From: Gnetum montanum
Taxonomy: Eukaryota > Streptophyta > Gnetopsida > Gnetales > Gnetaceae
Assembly: GCA_015680685.1 (NCBI GenBank)
Contig: MNCI01013895.1
Span: 1,243,182 to 1,307,181, forward strand
DNA: 64,000 bases
Direction of reading: 5' to 3'
Under the pieces are notes generated by a model. That model saw only the letters and a list, made by a program, of their open reading frames with translations. It was not told the DNA's origin and made no database searches. Numbering within the stretch: position 1 is the stretch's first letter; each line of letters begins with the position of its first letter. The translations under genes and the position numbers were made by a program. Shown here one piece after another: positions 43,442 to 55,380 of the stretch.

Positions 43442-43760
43442 GCAACATCTCTTAGGATGTTCATATTGATACACCTTGCATCCTTTCTCTTCTTCTAAAC
43501 TAGAGTCCATGCATCTCTTCTTCTAACTTTTCCTTTTTGTTTATAACTTTTTCATCCATGATCTTTGCTCTTCTTCTTATCTTTGCCTTTTTTGAGTATT
43601 TGTTTAATCCTGTCTTCTACTATCTTAAGAGCTATAACAAACTTTTCATCCACTAATTCCCACATCTTCTCTACCTTTTTTCCTATAACATTGATATATT
43701 TTTGAATTGGTAGAGTTTTCTTTTGAATCACAACTTCCAAGGTTTCTTCTTCCTACTTGT
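43442..43760 (-). pseudogene. Element F: gag middle segment
   Basis: Minus strand from 43740: EVVIQKKTLPIQKYINVIGK, KVEKMWELVDEKFVIALKIV, a Lys-rich stretch (KKGKDKKKSKDHG), then the start of the zinc knuckle CKVYQYEHPKRC near 43450. It corresponds to KTLPIQKLALEVSAKVDQMW in element D (59600). It is flanked on the left by E and on the right by H, and joins the gag pieces at 32431 and 49671. Confidence 0.75.
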
Positions 43761-45490
43761 TGTGCATTCAAACATCTCATTTTCTGATTGATAGATCTTG
43801 GTTATTGAAACACCACAAAATTCAAGAAACAACACCTCATTGGCAAATTTGTTTAAGTGTCAACATGAGGCAAATTTTTTTTAAGTGTTTGGCTCATGCT
43901 TCCATTGCTAGGACTACGCTCCAAAGCATAGTCAATGTAGCATGTAGCATAGAACTAGAATTGCAAAATTTTCTAAGTGTCAACAACAGTTGCAAAAATA
44001 TTTTGTAAGTGTTGTGATATGCTTCCATTGCCCCTGCTACACTCCAGAGCATAGCCAGCATTGCATGCACTTCAATGGCCAATTTTGTCTAAGTATTAAG
44101 CCAAAAGCTATCAAGCTAACTCAGCATGGGAGAAACATTTTGGCAAATTTTCTAACTCTTGAGGCTACCCCTCCTACTACACTCCAGAGCATAGCCAATG
44201 TAACCTAGATGAAGATTGCAAGTTTTGCCAATTTTTTCTAAGTGTTAGTACTACACTCTTACTTTCCCCTACTATGCTTCGGAGCATAGCTAGCACTAGA
44301 CTTCAATTTTTATAGAATTTTCCTAACCATTAGGCTATGCTCTAGAGCGTAGCAAGTGTAGCCATGCAAAAGAGCCTCCAAAAGCTTTTAGAGCTTAGCA
44401 ATAGCACTCATCTTAGCCTCAACACTCCTTCGGCAAGTAGGATCAATGATTTTCATTCCTTTTGCACCCCATATTTGTCCCAAAATTGTACCTATGCTCA
44501 ACTCCACTAAAAAGAGGGGAGAGCATAGTCCTAAAGTGTAGCCTCCAAATTGCACTATTTTGCATTGTTTGAAAATATATTGTGGCTTTTTTGACTCTGG
44601 CACATACAATCTTAGTAGTGTAGTCATAGTTTGGTAGTCTCTTGGGGCCCTTTAGAGCACATCAAAGAATAACCCCAATTGCTCCAATGGGAGTGTAGTT
44701 AGATTAGTGTAGCCCCAACTACCCCTTTTGCCATGTTGCATCCAATTTGTACTTTACATCAACCCTAACCCTATAAATATCCCTACGTTTTACATTTTAG
44801 GGGTTGGCATTTTGAGGTAGTTGGTTGACAATCTCATTCAACAATTGGCATTTTGAAACATTTGGATGGTAAACTTGAAGCAAACTAAGCACCCCATGTA
44901 GTCCTATGTTCTCTCTTTACCTCTATTACTAGCTTTAGGCTAGCATAGACTTGACATTCCTGTGGACCTACCATGGCAGTAGCTAGATCATAGGCTAATG
45001 TAGGAGTTATCTACAAGTTGATTGGTGTAGATTGGATGTAGTTGTCAATTCCCCTGGAACCCCAATGGATGAAAGCCAAAGAATATCTTTGGCACTTAGC
45101 CAAAACTTTGTGTGCTCAGGAGAGCATAGCAAGCTCTCAACATGAGAGCATGGTAGGCATTAGTGTAGTGAGTGTAGCACACTAGAGTAAGTTTTTTTTC
45201 TTCCAGCAACATTTTCAAACTTAGCCATTTTCTTAGCATTTTTCAGCATCTTCTTACTTAGCCATTTTTTTTCAACATTTCTATACTTAGCCATTTTTCT
45301 TAGCATTTGCAACTTTTGCATTTTTTGCATAGCATCATGAACACTAAGCAACCCTTGAACTTCATCCTAAGCATGCTTTTTGTTTGACCTGTTTAGTAGG
45401 AGATTATAATTAATCTTCCTATGGTTGGGGGGTCTACCTTGGTAGAGAGGTAATCACTTAGAATACACAACCAACCTCTAAAGTACATGG
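43761..45490 (+). repeat. Element H 5' LTR
   Basis: Shares long stretches with 48380-49100, e.g. CTTTTGCACCCC, TTGTCCCAAAATTGTACCTA, AATTGCTCCAATGGGAG, CCAACTACCCCTTTT. TATAAATA at 44772. Motifs around CTCYRGAGCATAGC lie at about 43917, 44041, 44180, 44274 and 44339. The right edge is set by a likely CA/TGG junction near 45490. Repeats of ACTTAGCCATTTT lie at 45215-45310. Confidence 0.55.
44180..44779 (+). promoter_or_regulatory. Element H promoter: palindromic motifs and TATA
   Basis: GCTATGCTCTAGAGCGTAGC (44333-44352) is a near-perfect 20-bp palindrome; related half-sites flank it at irregular 65-140 bp spacing. TATAAATA at 44772 (and 48961 in the 3' LTR). Confidence 0.45.
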
Positions 45491-45561
45491 TACCTGATGA
45501 CAAAAAAATATAACTTGCTTTGTACAAAGCTCTAGGTGGGTCTATCCTAGACCATTGAGAA

Positions 45562-47370
45562 ATGGATGCCAAACAGGGTTACGAAATCATACACCAGAAC
45601 AGGAGGGAGTACTTCCCTACCCCTAATGATTTCATTCTGCTTACTAAGACCTTTCAGTGGCTACTTGACCAACTTATTCAATTGAGTGGGTTGAATGAGC
45701 AAGTTGTGACAACTGACTATGAGGAGCCTTTGCAAGATGGGCAGGATGAGTTCAAGGCTCATTTAGGGAATGACAATCCCTTTTACACCTCCTTTTAGTA
45801 AGCTACCTCCAATTTCATCCCTCTGTAGTCCCCCAACCATCCACCTTTTGTCAGGTAGTTACATCCCCTTTTTCACTTCCCAAGTCAATCCTTATGGTGG
45901 TAGGTCATCAAGTGCATGCACATCAAGGTGCAACACTATCTGTCACCCCTTCCTTTGTACATCACATGCGTCAGAGTGTAGGACCATCTTTCCATTCATG
46001 ACATTGACATAGTCTATGCAATCCTTCCTACAAGAATTTATGATGCCAATGCAACCTTACATACATACGATGCAAATATCCTATCCACCACTGACTCAGG
46101 TGTCATACATTCTACCTATCTCATTAGCACCTCCTATAATGGCATAAGCCACAACTATGTGGTGGGCCGAAACCTTTGTGCCTAGGGTGTAGCACACATA
46201 GTAATGCACATAACGACACATGCAATAGGCATCTCACATGGTCACATAGCCCATAGTGGGGCCATGGATCAGTCAAGTAGCACAATAAACATAGCACACT
46301 ACACCCACCTCGAGTTTGGACCAAGTGCTTTAGCTCATTCAGATACTCATCGAGGAGGTTAAGTGACTCAAGACCACCTCCTCAAAAATGGTCCATGATA
46401 TGGAATTTTACCAAAATGATTCAATTAGTCCTATGATCCCATCCCTAACCCTACCTTTTGGAGTCCAACTTCCCCAATTCACTAAATACAATGGGGAAGG
46501 GGATCCTAATGTCCATCTAGTGACCTTCCATTCTGAATGCCTCCTATTATAGACATAGCTACATGCAATCATCCATGCATTTGCCATGTCCTTGACTAGC
46601 TAGGTACTAGATTGGTACCATGCACTTCCCAGGGCCTCCATATCTTTCTTGGAGGAATTACTCAATCAATTCCTCACTTGATTCAAGTACAACTTGAAGC
46701 CCAAGGCAACCCTAGATCAACTAAGGAAAATTAAGCAGGGCCACTTAGAGCCTGTGCAAAAATTCATCCAATGCTGTAGTGTCACACTTAATGAAGTTTG
46801 CAAGCCCATTACAAAAACCCTCCTGCTAACCATTTTCAAAGGTGCAGTGAACAACTTCATCAAGTCAAAGTTGTACTACCTTACCCTGCACTTCTTGAGC
46901 TAAGCGTTTTCTCAAATGAAGGGCATTTAGGATACGATGGAGGCCAGTAAGGACCCAGCCTACATGGCCTACAAAAATTTGCATGTAAAGAAAGACAAGG
47001 AAAATGGAAAGGCAACCATAATTGTTTCAATGGTGGCCAATGAGGCCAAGCCAAAAAATACCAAACCAATAGCCAAGGCACCTAACACTCCATCCAATGA
47101 TAAGGCATCTAGCTTTGGCACTGTAGCAACCAACTAGTCTGCACCATTGACAACCATGGGGCAAGCTACCTAAAGGCAAAACTTTGAGCACAAGGATCAC
47201 TCAAAGTATACATAGTTGTCCATCAAGCCATCAAAGCTCTTGGGTTAATTTATTAATGTTGGGCACATCCAGTATAAGCAAATGTTTGAAGATGCTCACA
47301 AGTGCCATGATCACTACTAGGAGCTCCTCAAGAATCCATTAGTTCAAATCATCAAAAGAGGCCTCTAAAA
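45562..47370 (+). pseudogene. Element H: gag relic (Retrotrans_gag type)
   Basis: The only gene of H. Begins MDAKQGYEIIHQNRREYFPT (45562), with a helical FQWLLDQLIQLSGLNEQV segment. A Pro/Thr/Ser-rich region follows. The capsid domain at 46450-46900 has the plant gag signature: LPQFTKYNGEGDPNVHLVTF, WYHALPRASISFLEELLNQF, LRKIKQGHLEPVQKFIQ. Then comes a Lys/Ala/Asn-rich tail and a weak CHDHY remnant near 47310, with no complete zinc knuckle. Several stops. No protease, RT or integrase follows. The gag differs clearly from that of elements A-F. Confidence 0.7.
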
Positions 47371-48379
47371 CATTTGTAGTGTTACCACCCTTGGCATTTG
47401 CTAATCTTTTGAAAATGCCCTTAGGAATTTTGCTAACCTTCTAGAGCTCTCACCACCATTTCCAGTATTACCATCCCCAAGACACATCAATAGCATTAAC
47501 AACCTTGGGTATTTCATTATTGGCTAGATCTCTCACTATCACCACCACCACTAGAGTCCCAGTAATACTATGGCCTAGCCACCTTACTGCTGTTCTCTAG
47601 CCCTCACCATTACCTATGCTTAAATGCATGTTAAGCATCCTAGTTCTATGCCATTTTTTTGGATTTCCAAGCTCTTGTCATTTGTGTGGAGTCTTGAGCA
47701 CCTACATTGCCATCACCCTAGGTGACTTTGCTGTCCTCCTTGGGGTGATCACTTTTAGTGTGGCTACTGGAGCTTTTGTATCCTTCTAGCTCTAGCACCT
47801 ACACTAGCCTTCCTACTTTGGCACTGCAAGCTCTTGCAATTGGTCCAGCACTCATGGCACTTATAGCACCCTCATAACTAGTAGTTTTCTCTTATCTCAT
47901 GTTGTGTGATTTTTTTCTTATTTTCTCTACATTGTGTTTGCAAGATGATGCCCCAAAGGTAGTCATTCAGAGATGCATTTCATCGCAGCAACAAATCATC
48001 ACATTTCTCTGATGTACTTGGTTGGACTCACCAAACCACTCAAGAGTGTGCATCCCTAATACCCCACTATAGCCTACTTGCATTTACCCCTTTACCTTAC
48101 ATTTCCTCACCTTCCCTGCAAGCTTCACCAATGCACATGGCATCCTTCTTTCAATCAACTATAGAACCCATGATGGACATAATGCAACCTATCCCATGGG
48201 AAGCCTCTGTGGGCTAGTCAAAGCCCAAGTAGATGTAACACAACTCATCCCAGGGAGGAAACACCTATCCTACAAATGTGATGTAGTTGCCTCTAACCAA
48301 AGCCTATTGAGTGGCCTACAATCCACTCGATGATAAGCATCTTGTAGCTAGCATTTCATAAAGAAAAAAGAAAAAAAGC
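47371..48379 (+). other. Element H 3' non-coding region
   Basis: No coding frame recognised. Includes the 28-mer shared with element E's 3' LTR (48257-48284). Ends in AAAGAAAAAAGAAAAAAAG (48361-48379), the likely polypurine tract just before the LTR. Confidence 0.55.
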
Positions 48380-49670
48380 ATAGCCAACATAGCCTGTATG
48401 AGGATTGCAAGTTTTGCCAAATTTTTCTAAGTTTTAGTTCTATGCTCTCACTTTTCCCTACTACACTCTAGAGCATAGCTAGCATTGGACTTCAATTTTT
48501 GCAAAATTTGCCTAACTATTGGGCTATGCTTCAAAGAGTAGCTAGCATAGCCACTCATAATAGCCTCCAAAAGCTTCCATAGCTTGGCACTAGCACTCAT
48601 CTCAACCTCAACACTCCTCTGGTAAGCAAGATTAGCTATTTACATTCCTTTTGCACCCCCTATTTGTCCCAAAATTGTACCTATGCTTGACTCCACTCGA
48701 AAGAGAGGATAGTGTAGTCCTGGAGCATAGCCTCCAAATTGCACTATTTTTCACTATTTACAAGTACATTTTAGTCTCTTCAACTCTAGCACATGTCATC
48801 TTGGCAACATAGCCACAATCTAGTAATCTCTTGGGGTCCATTGTAGTACACCAAAGTGTAGCACCAATTGCTCCAATGGGAGCGTAGTTGGATTAGCATA
48901 GTCCCAACTACCCCTTTTTCCACATGGTGCCTAATCTACACTTTATGTCAATCCTAACCCTATAAATACCCCTGTGTTTTACATTTTAGAGGTTGGCATT
49001 TTGAGGCATTTGGTTGGAAATCTCATTCAACGGTTGGAATTTTAAAACATTTGACTAGCAAACCTAAAGAAAACTGAACACTCTGCACCCTAAGGACACT
49101 TCACACCTTGGCAACACCTATGCACATTGCAGCACACTACAACCTATAGGACATTGCAGCAACCAACCAAGCAGGCTCAAACCTTATAGTGGACATTAAT
49201 TTTCATAGCCTGAACAACCTAGACACTATGACTACATTGCCCACTACATCTATCTGTACACCACGTACCTCCTTACCTCTTCTTTGTAATTGCTAGGCTT
49301 CTCCTATTTGGAGTAGTGTCATTCTTTCTCTCTCAAACTCCATTGCATTTTCAACCATTTTCTTTGGCATTTAGCATTGCATTCACATTTTCTTATTATT
49401 CTACATGCACTTGCACATTTGCACCATCATTCTCACATCAAGAAACCTCTCTACACTCAAGCTTAGTCAGCCTTGGTACGACCAAAAACACCATGTGAAC
49501 CCCTATCACTTGTTTGTCAAAACACTCCATAAGTCTTGGTTTGATCAACAAGATCGTCCTAGGTGCTCCACCTCCATTTTTTTCTTCCAGTGATGGCCCT
49601 TCGGATGGGTGTGGGGTTAGGGTTGTATTGCAACCACGAACCCCTCAATGTGACCATTCCATCCATTGAC
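48380..49670 (+). repeat. Element H 3' LTR
   Basis: Begins at a point equal to 44188 of the 5' LTR (about 430 bases shorter at the start). TATAAATA at 48961. Similarity is clear to about 49070; the rest is diverged. The end is set by where element F gag resumes. Confidence 0.5.
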
Positions 49671-51205
49671 ATTTTCAATCACTATAGTTATACTCTTTCA
49701 CTAATTATCTCTTCTTTAACTCTTCTTCCTCTTTTGTCATTTGGTCTATTAACCTTTGGATCCAATGGATGTTCATCTTTGATAGTCTTCCTTAGGCATA
49801 GACCTCAAGGATTTCTCTATTTTTATTTCTTAATCCATCAATGATGTGGCTAAGTCATTTTCTTTGTGAGAATCCATGGCTTGGACATTTACGCTAGAAG
49901 AGAATAATATCTACCCATTGCAACATCAAGGGATTCATGTATTCCTTACTTCCATCCCTAGATTTGCTTTCTAAAATTAGACACTCTAGAATAAGTTTGA
50001 TATTTTTCATTAAATAGTTCGAGCATGGTACTCCATCTTCTAATCAATTCTAGTTCCAATGATCTATACAAGCTTTTTGCTTCTTCAATGACTATCCTAC
50101 AAAACAACTTGAGCTTCTGCCAATCACTTTCAATATTCTAAAGGGCATAGGCATCATGGAATGCTTTAAGGTGGTGTTGTGGATCTTCATTGTATTCACC
50201 TTTAAATTTAGGAGTATTATTCATGTCTAGTTGCTTGATGCAACTATCCCTTACATGCCTAGTGGAAATATATACAACTTCTCTAATATTTATTATACTT
50301 TCAGTTACTAGTAAGGGTTCTTCATAGTTATCAAGTTCATAAGCTCTATTGTAGTAGTAACCCCTCCAATGCTCATAATTCTCTCTATTCTCCTATCATA
50401 TTTCTATCCCTTCATTGCTCATAATCATTCTCTTCATCATAAGGATAACTTTCTCTTATAATCTCTTCATCTTTCTCTTTCATGATCTTTTGATCTGCAT
50501 TCCTTCCTATCAAACTTCATAGATGAACATGAGAAGGAAGATGAGGTAGTTGGAGAATGGTGTTAGTTGGTTCTCCTTCTATGATTTCATGATTCATTCT
50601 CTTTTTATTCTATAGAAGCTCTAGGCTCTAAGCATTATCTATGTCTGAATTTTCTTGCATTTTTCCAAAGGTCTTTTACTAGAGTTGAATTTAACCTTGT
50701 ATCAACTAGATCTTCAACATGTATACCACTGTGTAAAAGTGAGATCCATGAATTTCATAAAACTCTTCAGCTTGGAGCAAGGCATCTTTTATTTCTTCAA
50801 AGATAATTATCTAAGGTACTATTTTTCTTTTTCACATTCATGTTGTGCTTCCATGATGGCATCCCTTCTTACCTAAGCCTCTGTTAACTGGTATGGCCTT
50901 ATCATATTCTTTGTGACTTGATAGCTCTCTTGTTCATGAATTAGGTTAACCTTCGTGATGGCTACTTGAAACATTAATAGTATAGAATGTTCTATTGACT
51001 AAATTATGTTGTCCTATAAGTCTCTCCATCTAAGTTGTTCATCCTGGTAAACAATGAATGTGAAAGTAGGATAGTATGGATCAATGTGAGCATTTGTAAT
51101 TCTTGTCTACATTGATGCGCTCCAATATTCTTCATCATGTGTTATGTCATGATCTCTTTAAACTTCTTTGGCTGATGATGATCCTTCTCTAAGTGTAGAA
51201 GCCAT
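49671..51205 (-). pseudogene. Element F: gag N-terminal segment
   Basis: Start at ATG 51205 (MASTLREGSSSAKEV) on the minus strand, after a leader of ~125 bases from the primer site. Blocks: YPTFTFIVYQDEQL (51070), YEEPLLVTESIINIREVVYI (50320), LDMNNTPKFKGEYNEDPQHH, IESDWQKLKLFCRIVIEEAK, WSTMLELFNEKYQTYSRVSN (50020) and GRLSKMNIHW with EEEELKKR (49730). It ends where H begins. Compared with A and D it has the same domain order. Multiple stops. Confidence 0.7.
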
Positions 51206-51329
51206 GTTATATTTGTGACACTTAAGTGTGCATATATTATTAAGTGTGATTAAGAAATTATAAGAAATAAACTTTCAATTCTAATACAATGAACTCTATG
51301 AGATTAACCACTAAGCACACATTGACACA

Positions 51330-51347
51330 TCCCTGGCAACAGTGCTA
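51330..51347 (-). other. Element F primer-binding site (tRNA-Asp)
   Basis: Minus strand TAGCACTGTTGCCAGGGA: four differences from TGGCGCCGTTGCCGGGGA, all G-to-A or C-to-T. One base from the LTR. Confidence 0.8.
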
Positions 51348-51348
51348 A

Positions 51349-52161
51349 TGATGAGCAATGGCATATCCCAACACTCTACCATACAAGTCACATGTGTTCA
51401 CACATGACCAAATTGGAATTTATAGATGGATAATGTAATTATGCTAGGAGTTGATGTTAATTTCACGATCATTGTCTTCTCACTTTGAGTTAGTGAAGTT
51501 CAAGTGTATGATTTAACTCATAGTGAGGCATATGATAGATGATGTTGTTAGGCTCATACTACTCCTAAATGTAAATCTATTCTATCCTAAAGCAATGAGT
51601 ATCTAGTCCTACCTTGCCAATCATGTCTTGGGCTCATGTAATTATCACTAAGATTACCAAGTGGATTTACTACTAAGTGAATCAAGAAAAACCACTACTA
51701 GGTTCCCAAACAATTATACTTAAATTCTTGAAACTAGTTGTAATCATTTTACTTAACTAGTAAACATGAAAAGTAAAGTGCTTGAGAATGTAAAGTGTTA
51801 AACTAAAATAAAAAATAAAATTAAGGTAAGTAAATAGATAAGACTATGTGGATGCTACAATGATGAAAAATAGTCTCAATCTTTATTGATAGTCATAAAC
51901 TATGCCCAAGTAAAATTTACTCAAATAAAGACTCCGATCAACTGCTTGACACCACATTGTAGGAATTCACATTATCACTAAAACTACAAGAGTCTGGGTA
52001 AGGGGTGGACAAAAGTTCTTGTTGCTTATGCATCCAAATTTCAATATTTATAGGACTACGTAGCTTTTGAGACATCATATCAACAATGATGTAGCTTGAG
52101 CTATGATGCAAGGATGTTGCACCTTCAATATACCCCAATAGCATCCAATCCATAACTTCCA
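51349..52161 (-). repeat. Element F 5' LTR
   Basis: 813 bases; minus strand starts TGGAAGTTATGGATTGGATG at 52161 and ends GCTCATCA at 51349. TATAAATA on the minus strand near 52052. Its U3 carries CATCAT/GATATGATG-type motifs. Paired with 23475-24241. Confidence 0.75.
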
Positions 52162-52164
52162 AGT

Positions 52165-53090
52165 AGATCTAGCTTAGAAAATAAGAATAACCTAATAAAG
52201 TGAAGAAAATCCTTTTTATTAAGATAATTCTCAAATACATAGAAAACACATCAAAGATGAGGAGCCAACTGCAACTCACAACTCTTCCAAGGATCTTAGA
52301 GGCCACACTTATCCTCTCTTAATTCTCAATTGCTCACAATGGAGCCCAAGCTCAAGACAAGACACTTATAGATTCTCCTAATCTCTCTCAAGTGCTCTCC
52401 CTTACTTCTCACTCAACTTCCTTGCATAATCTCTCCTCCCTCAATATCTCTCTCTCTCTTGCTCTTTATTTAGATTTTTGGCCTTTAGCATTTTCACTTC
52501 ACCACTTGGCACTATAGCACTTGGCACTGTGGCACTTACAATGGTGAATTACATCAATATTTATAACCAACTAGAAGGTAAAAACCCTAGAAACATTTCC
52601 TTAAATCAACTTAAGATTATTTAGATATCTCCCATGTCTTCTCACCTTCCCCCCAACTATTTCCATCTTCCTTTGGCTCTTTTTATCTTGCTTTGGCTAT
52701 TTCCCAAATTGGAATGATGTTTTTTAAAGTTTCCCCATAAGTCTAGGTCATCTTTGACTTTGCTGGGACATCTAATATGAAAGCCTTGCTTTCGAGAGAT
52801 ATGTGTACTATTTTTAATTAACATTTACTCTTCAAGAAAGACATATTTCTTTCTAGAGAGATATCTCTTCTGCAGGTGCCAAAAATAAAAGTACTCCTTT
52901 TGATGCCAAGAGCCTCTAGATGCCTCCCAACAAGTCCCCATAGATCCTAGAACCTCCTAAACTCATCAAAATAAGCCAAAACACCTCCAAATATTCCAAA
53001 ACATGCAATAATCATCCCCAAAGAAATTACTTAAAAGGACACATAGAATGTAGGGTAGAAAAAGGGGATTGGAAGAGGTGTTCCTACACA
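52165..53090 (-). repeat. Probable LTR of another element (K), minus strand
   Basis: On the minus strand TATAAATA (52565-52558) is followed about 340 bases later by AATAAA (52220-52215), the usual LTR order. CT-rich microsatellite at 52447-52462. CACTTGGCACTATAG units near 52497-52530. No partner LTR or coding part; it may be a solo LTR. Boundaries uncertain. Confidence 0.4.
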
Positions 53091-53097
53091 AAGCTAT

Positions 53098-53145
53098 AAT
53101 ATCATAGCTATGATATTATTGATACGATATTGTAGTTACGATATC
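53098..53145. promoter_or_regulatory. Orphan GATATY array, exact 14-bp period
   Basis: AATATC 53098, GATATT 53112, GATATT 53126 and GATATC 53140: four hexamers spaced exactly 14 bp. No TATA box close by on either strand. Probably a relic of an A/D-type LTR promoter. Confidence 0.6.
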
Positions 53146-54200
53146 ACATCTATGGAAAAACTGGTTTTATCAACATAGAGCAAAATTAGGCATCTTATTT
53201 GCATCAACATTATTAGAAGAAGGCATCACAATTTTTAACAAGGGGAAGGCGAAATATGATCAAATAGAAAACCTAAAACAATTTAACTATAAGTACATCT
53301 AAAGACATGTAACTAGCATGATACTCTAAAAAATATATAGAAAATATCATGATGGCTTAAGTATGATTCAAATTAACAATGCAAATCCTTGTCAAATAAT
53401 GAACTAATCACCTAAACTACCTCACATAGGCAAAATCCAAATATAAATATGAAACTAAATGACACCTAGATCCTTATTAATTTATTGGATCCATTCAATT
53501 TAAACAATTTTTATAAAATACTCATGTACTCAACATGTGGCATATTAGAATCAAATTTATAAGGGGAGGGGACTTAGAACCTTAAAATAATTATAATATA
53601 GGTACACTCCAAGATATATAGTCTACTTAGAACTCTATAACTCACCATTGCCCACTATTATTAAACCCATGACTAGTTAAAAGTCTTTCCCACTAAATTA
53701 ACACCTCAATATTTATACCCATATAAATAATAAAAAACATAAACTCAAAATACAAAATAGGCTCCAAATATACTCCACTAACCCTATAAACCAAGATGCA
53801 AATGGTACATGGCTGTAATTAACCAGGCCACATGTAGCAAAAAACTATTTCTATGAAATTTTATCACTTTTATGTCAAATAGGTGAAACCCATAAATTTC
53901 ATTAAAATTACATAGGTATCATGCCTTGGTTCAATAATATCATATTGGAGGTATTCAACCCCAAAAATAAAATTATTTTAAAAATAAAAAATAAATTACA
54001 TCATGCAAATAATATAGCATCTTGGGAAGCAAAACTTCTTCTGTAGAGATGGAACAAAGTAATTTTGACAAACTTTTTTCTTTTGCAAAGACATTTGAAG
54101 ATGAAGAACCAGATATAAAGTTCAACATGTTTTATTTCGGTGATCAAATCATAATTATTTATTTTATTTTATTTTATTTTTTTACTTTTACTAGTTAGGA
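53146..54200. other. AT-rich intergenic DNA
   Basis: No element or gene recognised. A 40-codon frame at 54048 (MEQSNFDKLFSFAKTFEDEE) follows a possible splice acceptor TTCTGTAG; too little to call an exon. (ATTTT)n run at 54157-54182. Confidence 0.35.
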
Positions 54201-54893
54201 TTGTGGGGGTCTTGTAAAATCCTACAACGTCATGGTTGTAAGAAAATAATTATGTAGAAATCAAACTGCACAAGTAATCAAAGTACAGAATGTAAAATCA
54301 AATGGCACAAGAAATTCACATGCATAAATAACCAAAAATGCACAATTCTTGAGCAAATGGAACCAACCTCCAGCCATTGATGCCTTAGATTAAATTTGAT
54401 GTTCGAATTCTTCTTTCACACTAATGATCTACAATGATGGTGTAGGCAACCTTTAAGCATTTGTGAGAGGGACCAAAATTGCAATCTTGTAGTGATTCTT
54501 GGTATCTTTGTTCTCCCATCAAGAATGAATTTATAGGTCATAGAATTGATTACCATGAGAGAAAAATTTGAAAAATAAGAGACCCACAACCCCATTCGGA
54601 GATGGACACCACTCCAACACCAACGTAAAAATGTGTTATCCATTATCAGATATTTCAAGAAATAAAAGAATAAATCATGGCGATAGTTCCTCTCAATGTG
54701 AGTATTATCTTTCATGTATTATCTCTCAAAAATTTAATTCCTTATATGGTAACTTAACTTTATGAATAAACCCAATGTTCATTCAAGGCCCTTCCATATG
54801 TGTATTTTCTCTAATAACTATATGCACAAACCATATGAGAAAATAGCACAACTGAATAAGAGTTTCTTTAATACTATAAGTTATATGTAAAAA
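54201..54893 (-). other. Copia 3' untranslated region and LTR remnant
   Basis: Downstream of the pol stop. Left edge near ATTGTGGGGGTCTTGTAAAA. No TG...CA pair could be fixed. Short frames on either strand (54416-54765) look accidental. Confidence 0.4.
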
Positions 54894-55380
54894 AAATTAC
54901 ATTATGCAACCAAGTCCCATCCAAACTACATGAACCTTAAATGACTTCAATGGCATTCCTTTTGTCAGAGGATCAGCTATCATTAATTCAGTGCTTATAT
55001 GTGCAATGACCACTTTGTTTTCCTTAATGCTTTCCCTTATGGCTAAGTACTTTATGTCAATGTGTTTACTTTGACTGCCACTCTTATTTTTCATAATCAT
55101 AAAGACAATAGCTGAATTATCACAAAACATTTTTAATGGCCTAGATATAGAATCCATAATTCTAAGCCTATTATGAAACTCTTTAACCATACACAATGTG
55201 AAGTAGCCTCAAAATAAGAAACAAACTTGGCCTCCATTGTGGAAGTAGCAATTAAGTTTTCTTTCCACTCCTTCAAAATATAGCCCCTCTAACTAGCAAA
55301 AAAACATAACCAAATGTGGATTTCCATGAATCAACACAGCCAGCAAAGTTTGAATTAGAGTAGTCAATCACCTCCAAGGA
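54894..55380 (-). pseudogene. Copia: RNase H relic
   Basis: Minus strand from 55196: KMFCDNSAIVFMIMKNKSGS (catalytic CDN), KHIDIKYLAIRESIKENKVV, and IAHISTELMIADPLTKGMPL (the ADxxTK motif) up to MGLG. The first part (55200-55380) is broken by stops. It would degrade the RNA template. Confidence 0.8.

Larger units (their letters stand above)
43761..49670 (+). mobile_element. Element H: gag-only (TR-GAG-like) LTR element
   Basis: Direct repeats of over 1 kb (43761-45490 and 48380-49670) enclose a single gag gene and no pol. This fits non-autonomous TR-GAG elements, which rely on enzymes of other elements. It sits in element F gag. LTRs are full of a palindrome-like GCATAGC motif. Ends are approximate and I found no clear target duplication. 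Confidence 0.6.
23475..52161 (-). mobile_element. Element F: gypsy element split by nested insertions
   Basis: The LTR pieces at 23475-24241 and 51349-52161 are more alike than any other LTR pair here and both read leftward. Between them, from the right: primer site, gag N-part (51205-49671), gag middle (43760-43442), gag C-part (32431-31701), protease, RT, RNase H, integrase and tail (to 26878). Each break in gag coincides with an inserted element: H, then E with target duplications. Joining the flanks restores gag order. No target duplication for F itself was found (GCATA versus AGTAG). Confidence 0.75.

Noticed and set aside
46124-46324. Cys-rich secreted peptide on the minus strand
   Set aside because: It lies inside element H gag on the opposite strand and has no signal peptide.
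52494-52535. Regulatory array CACTTGGCACTATAG
   Set aside because: Only two to three loose units, downstream of the TATA box in the inferred orientation; too weak.
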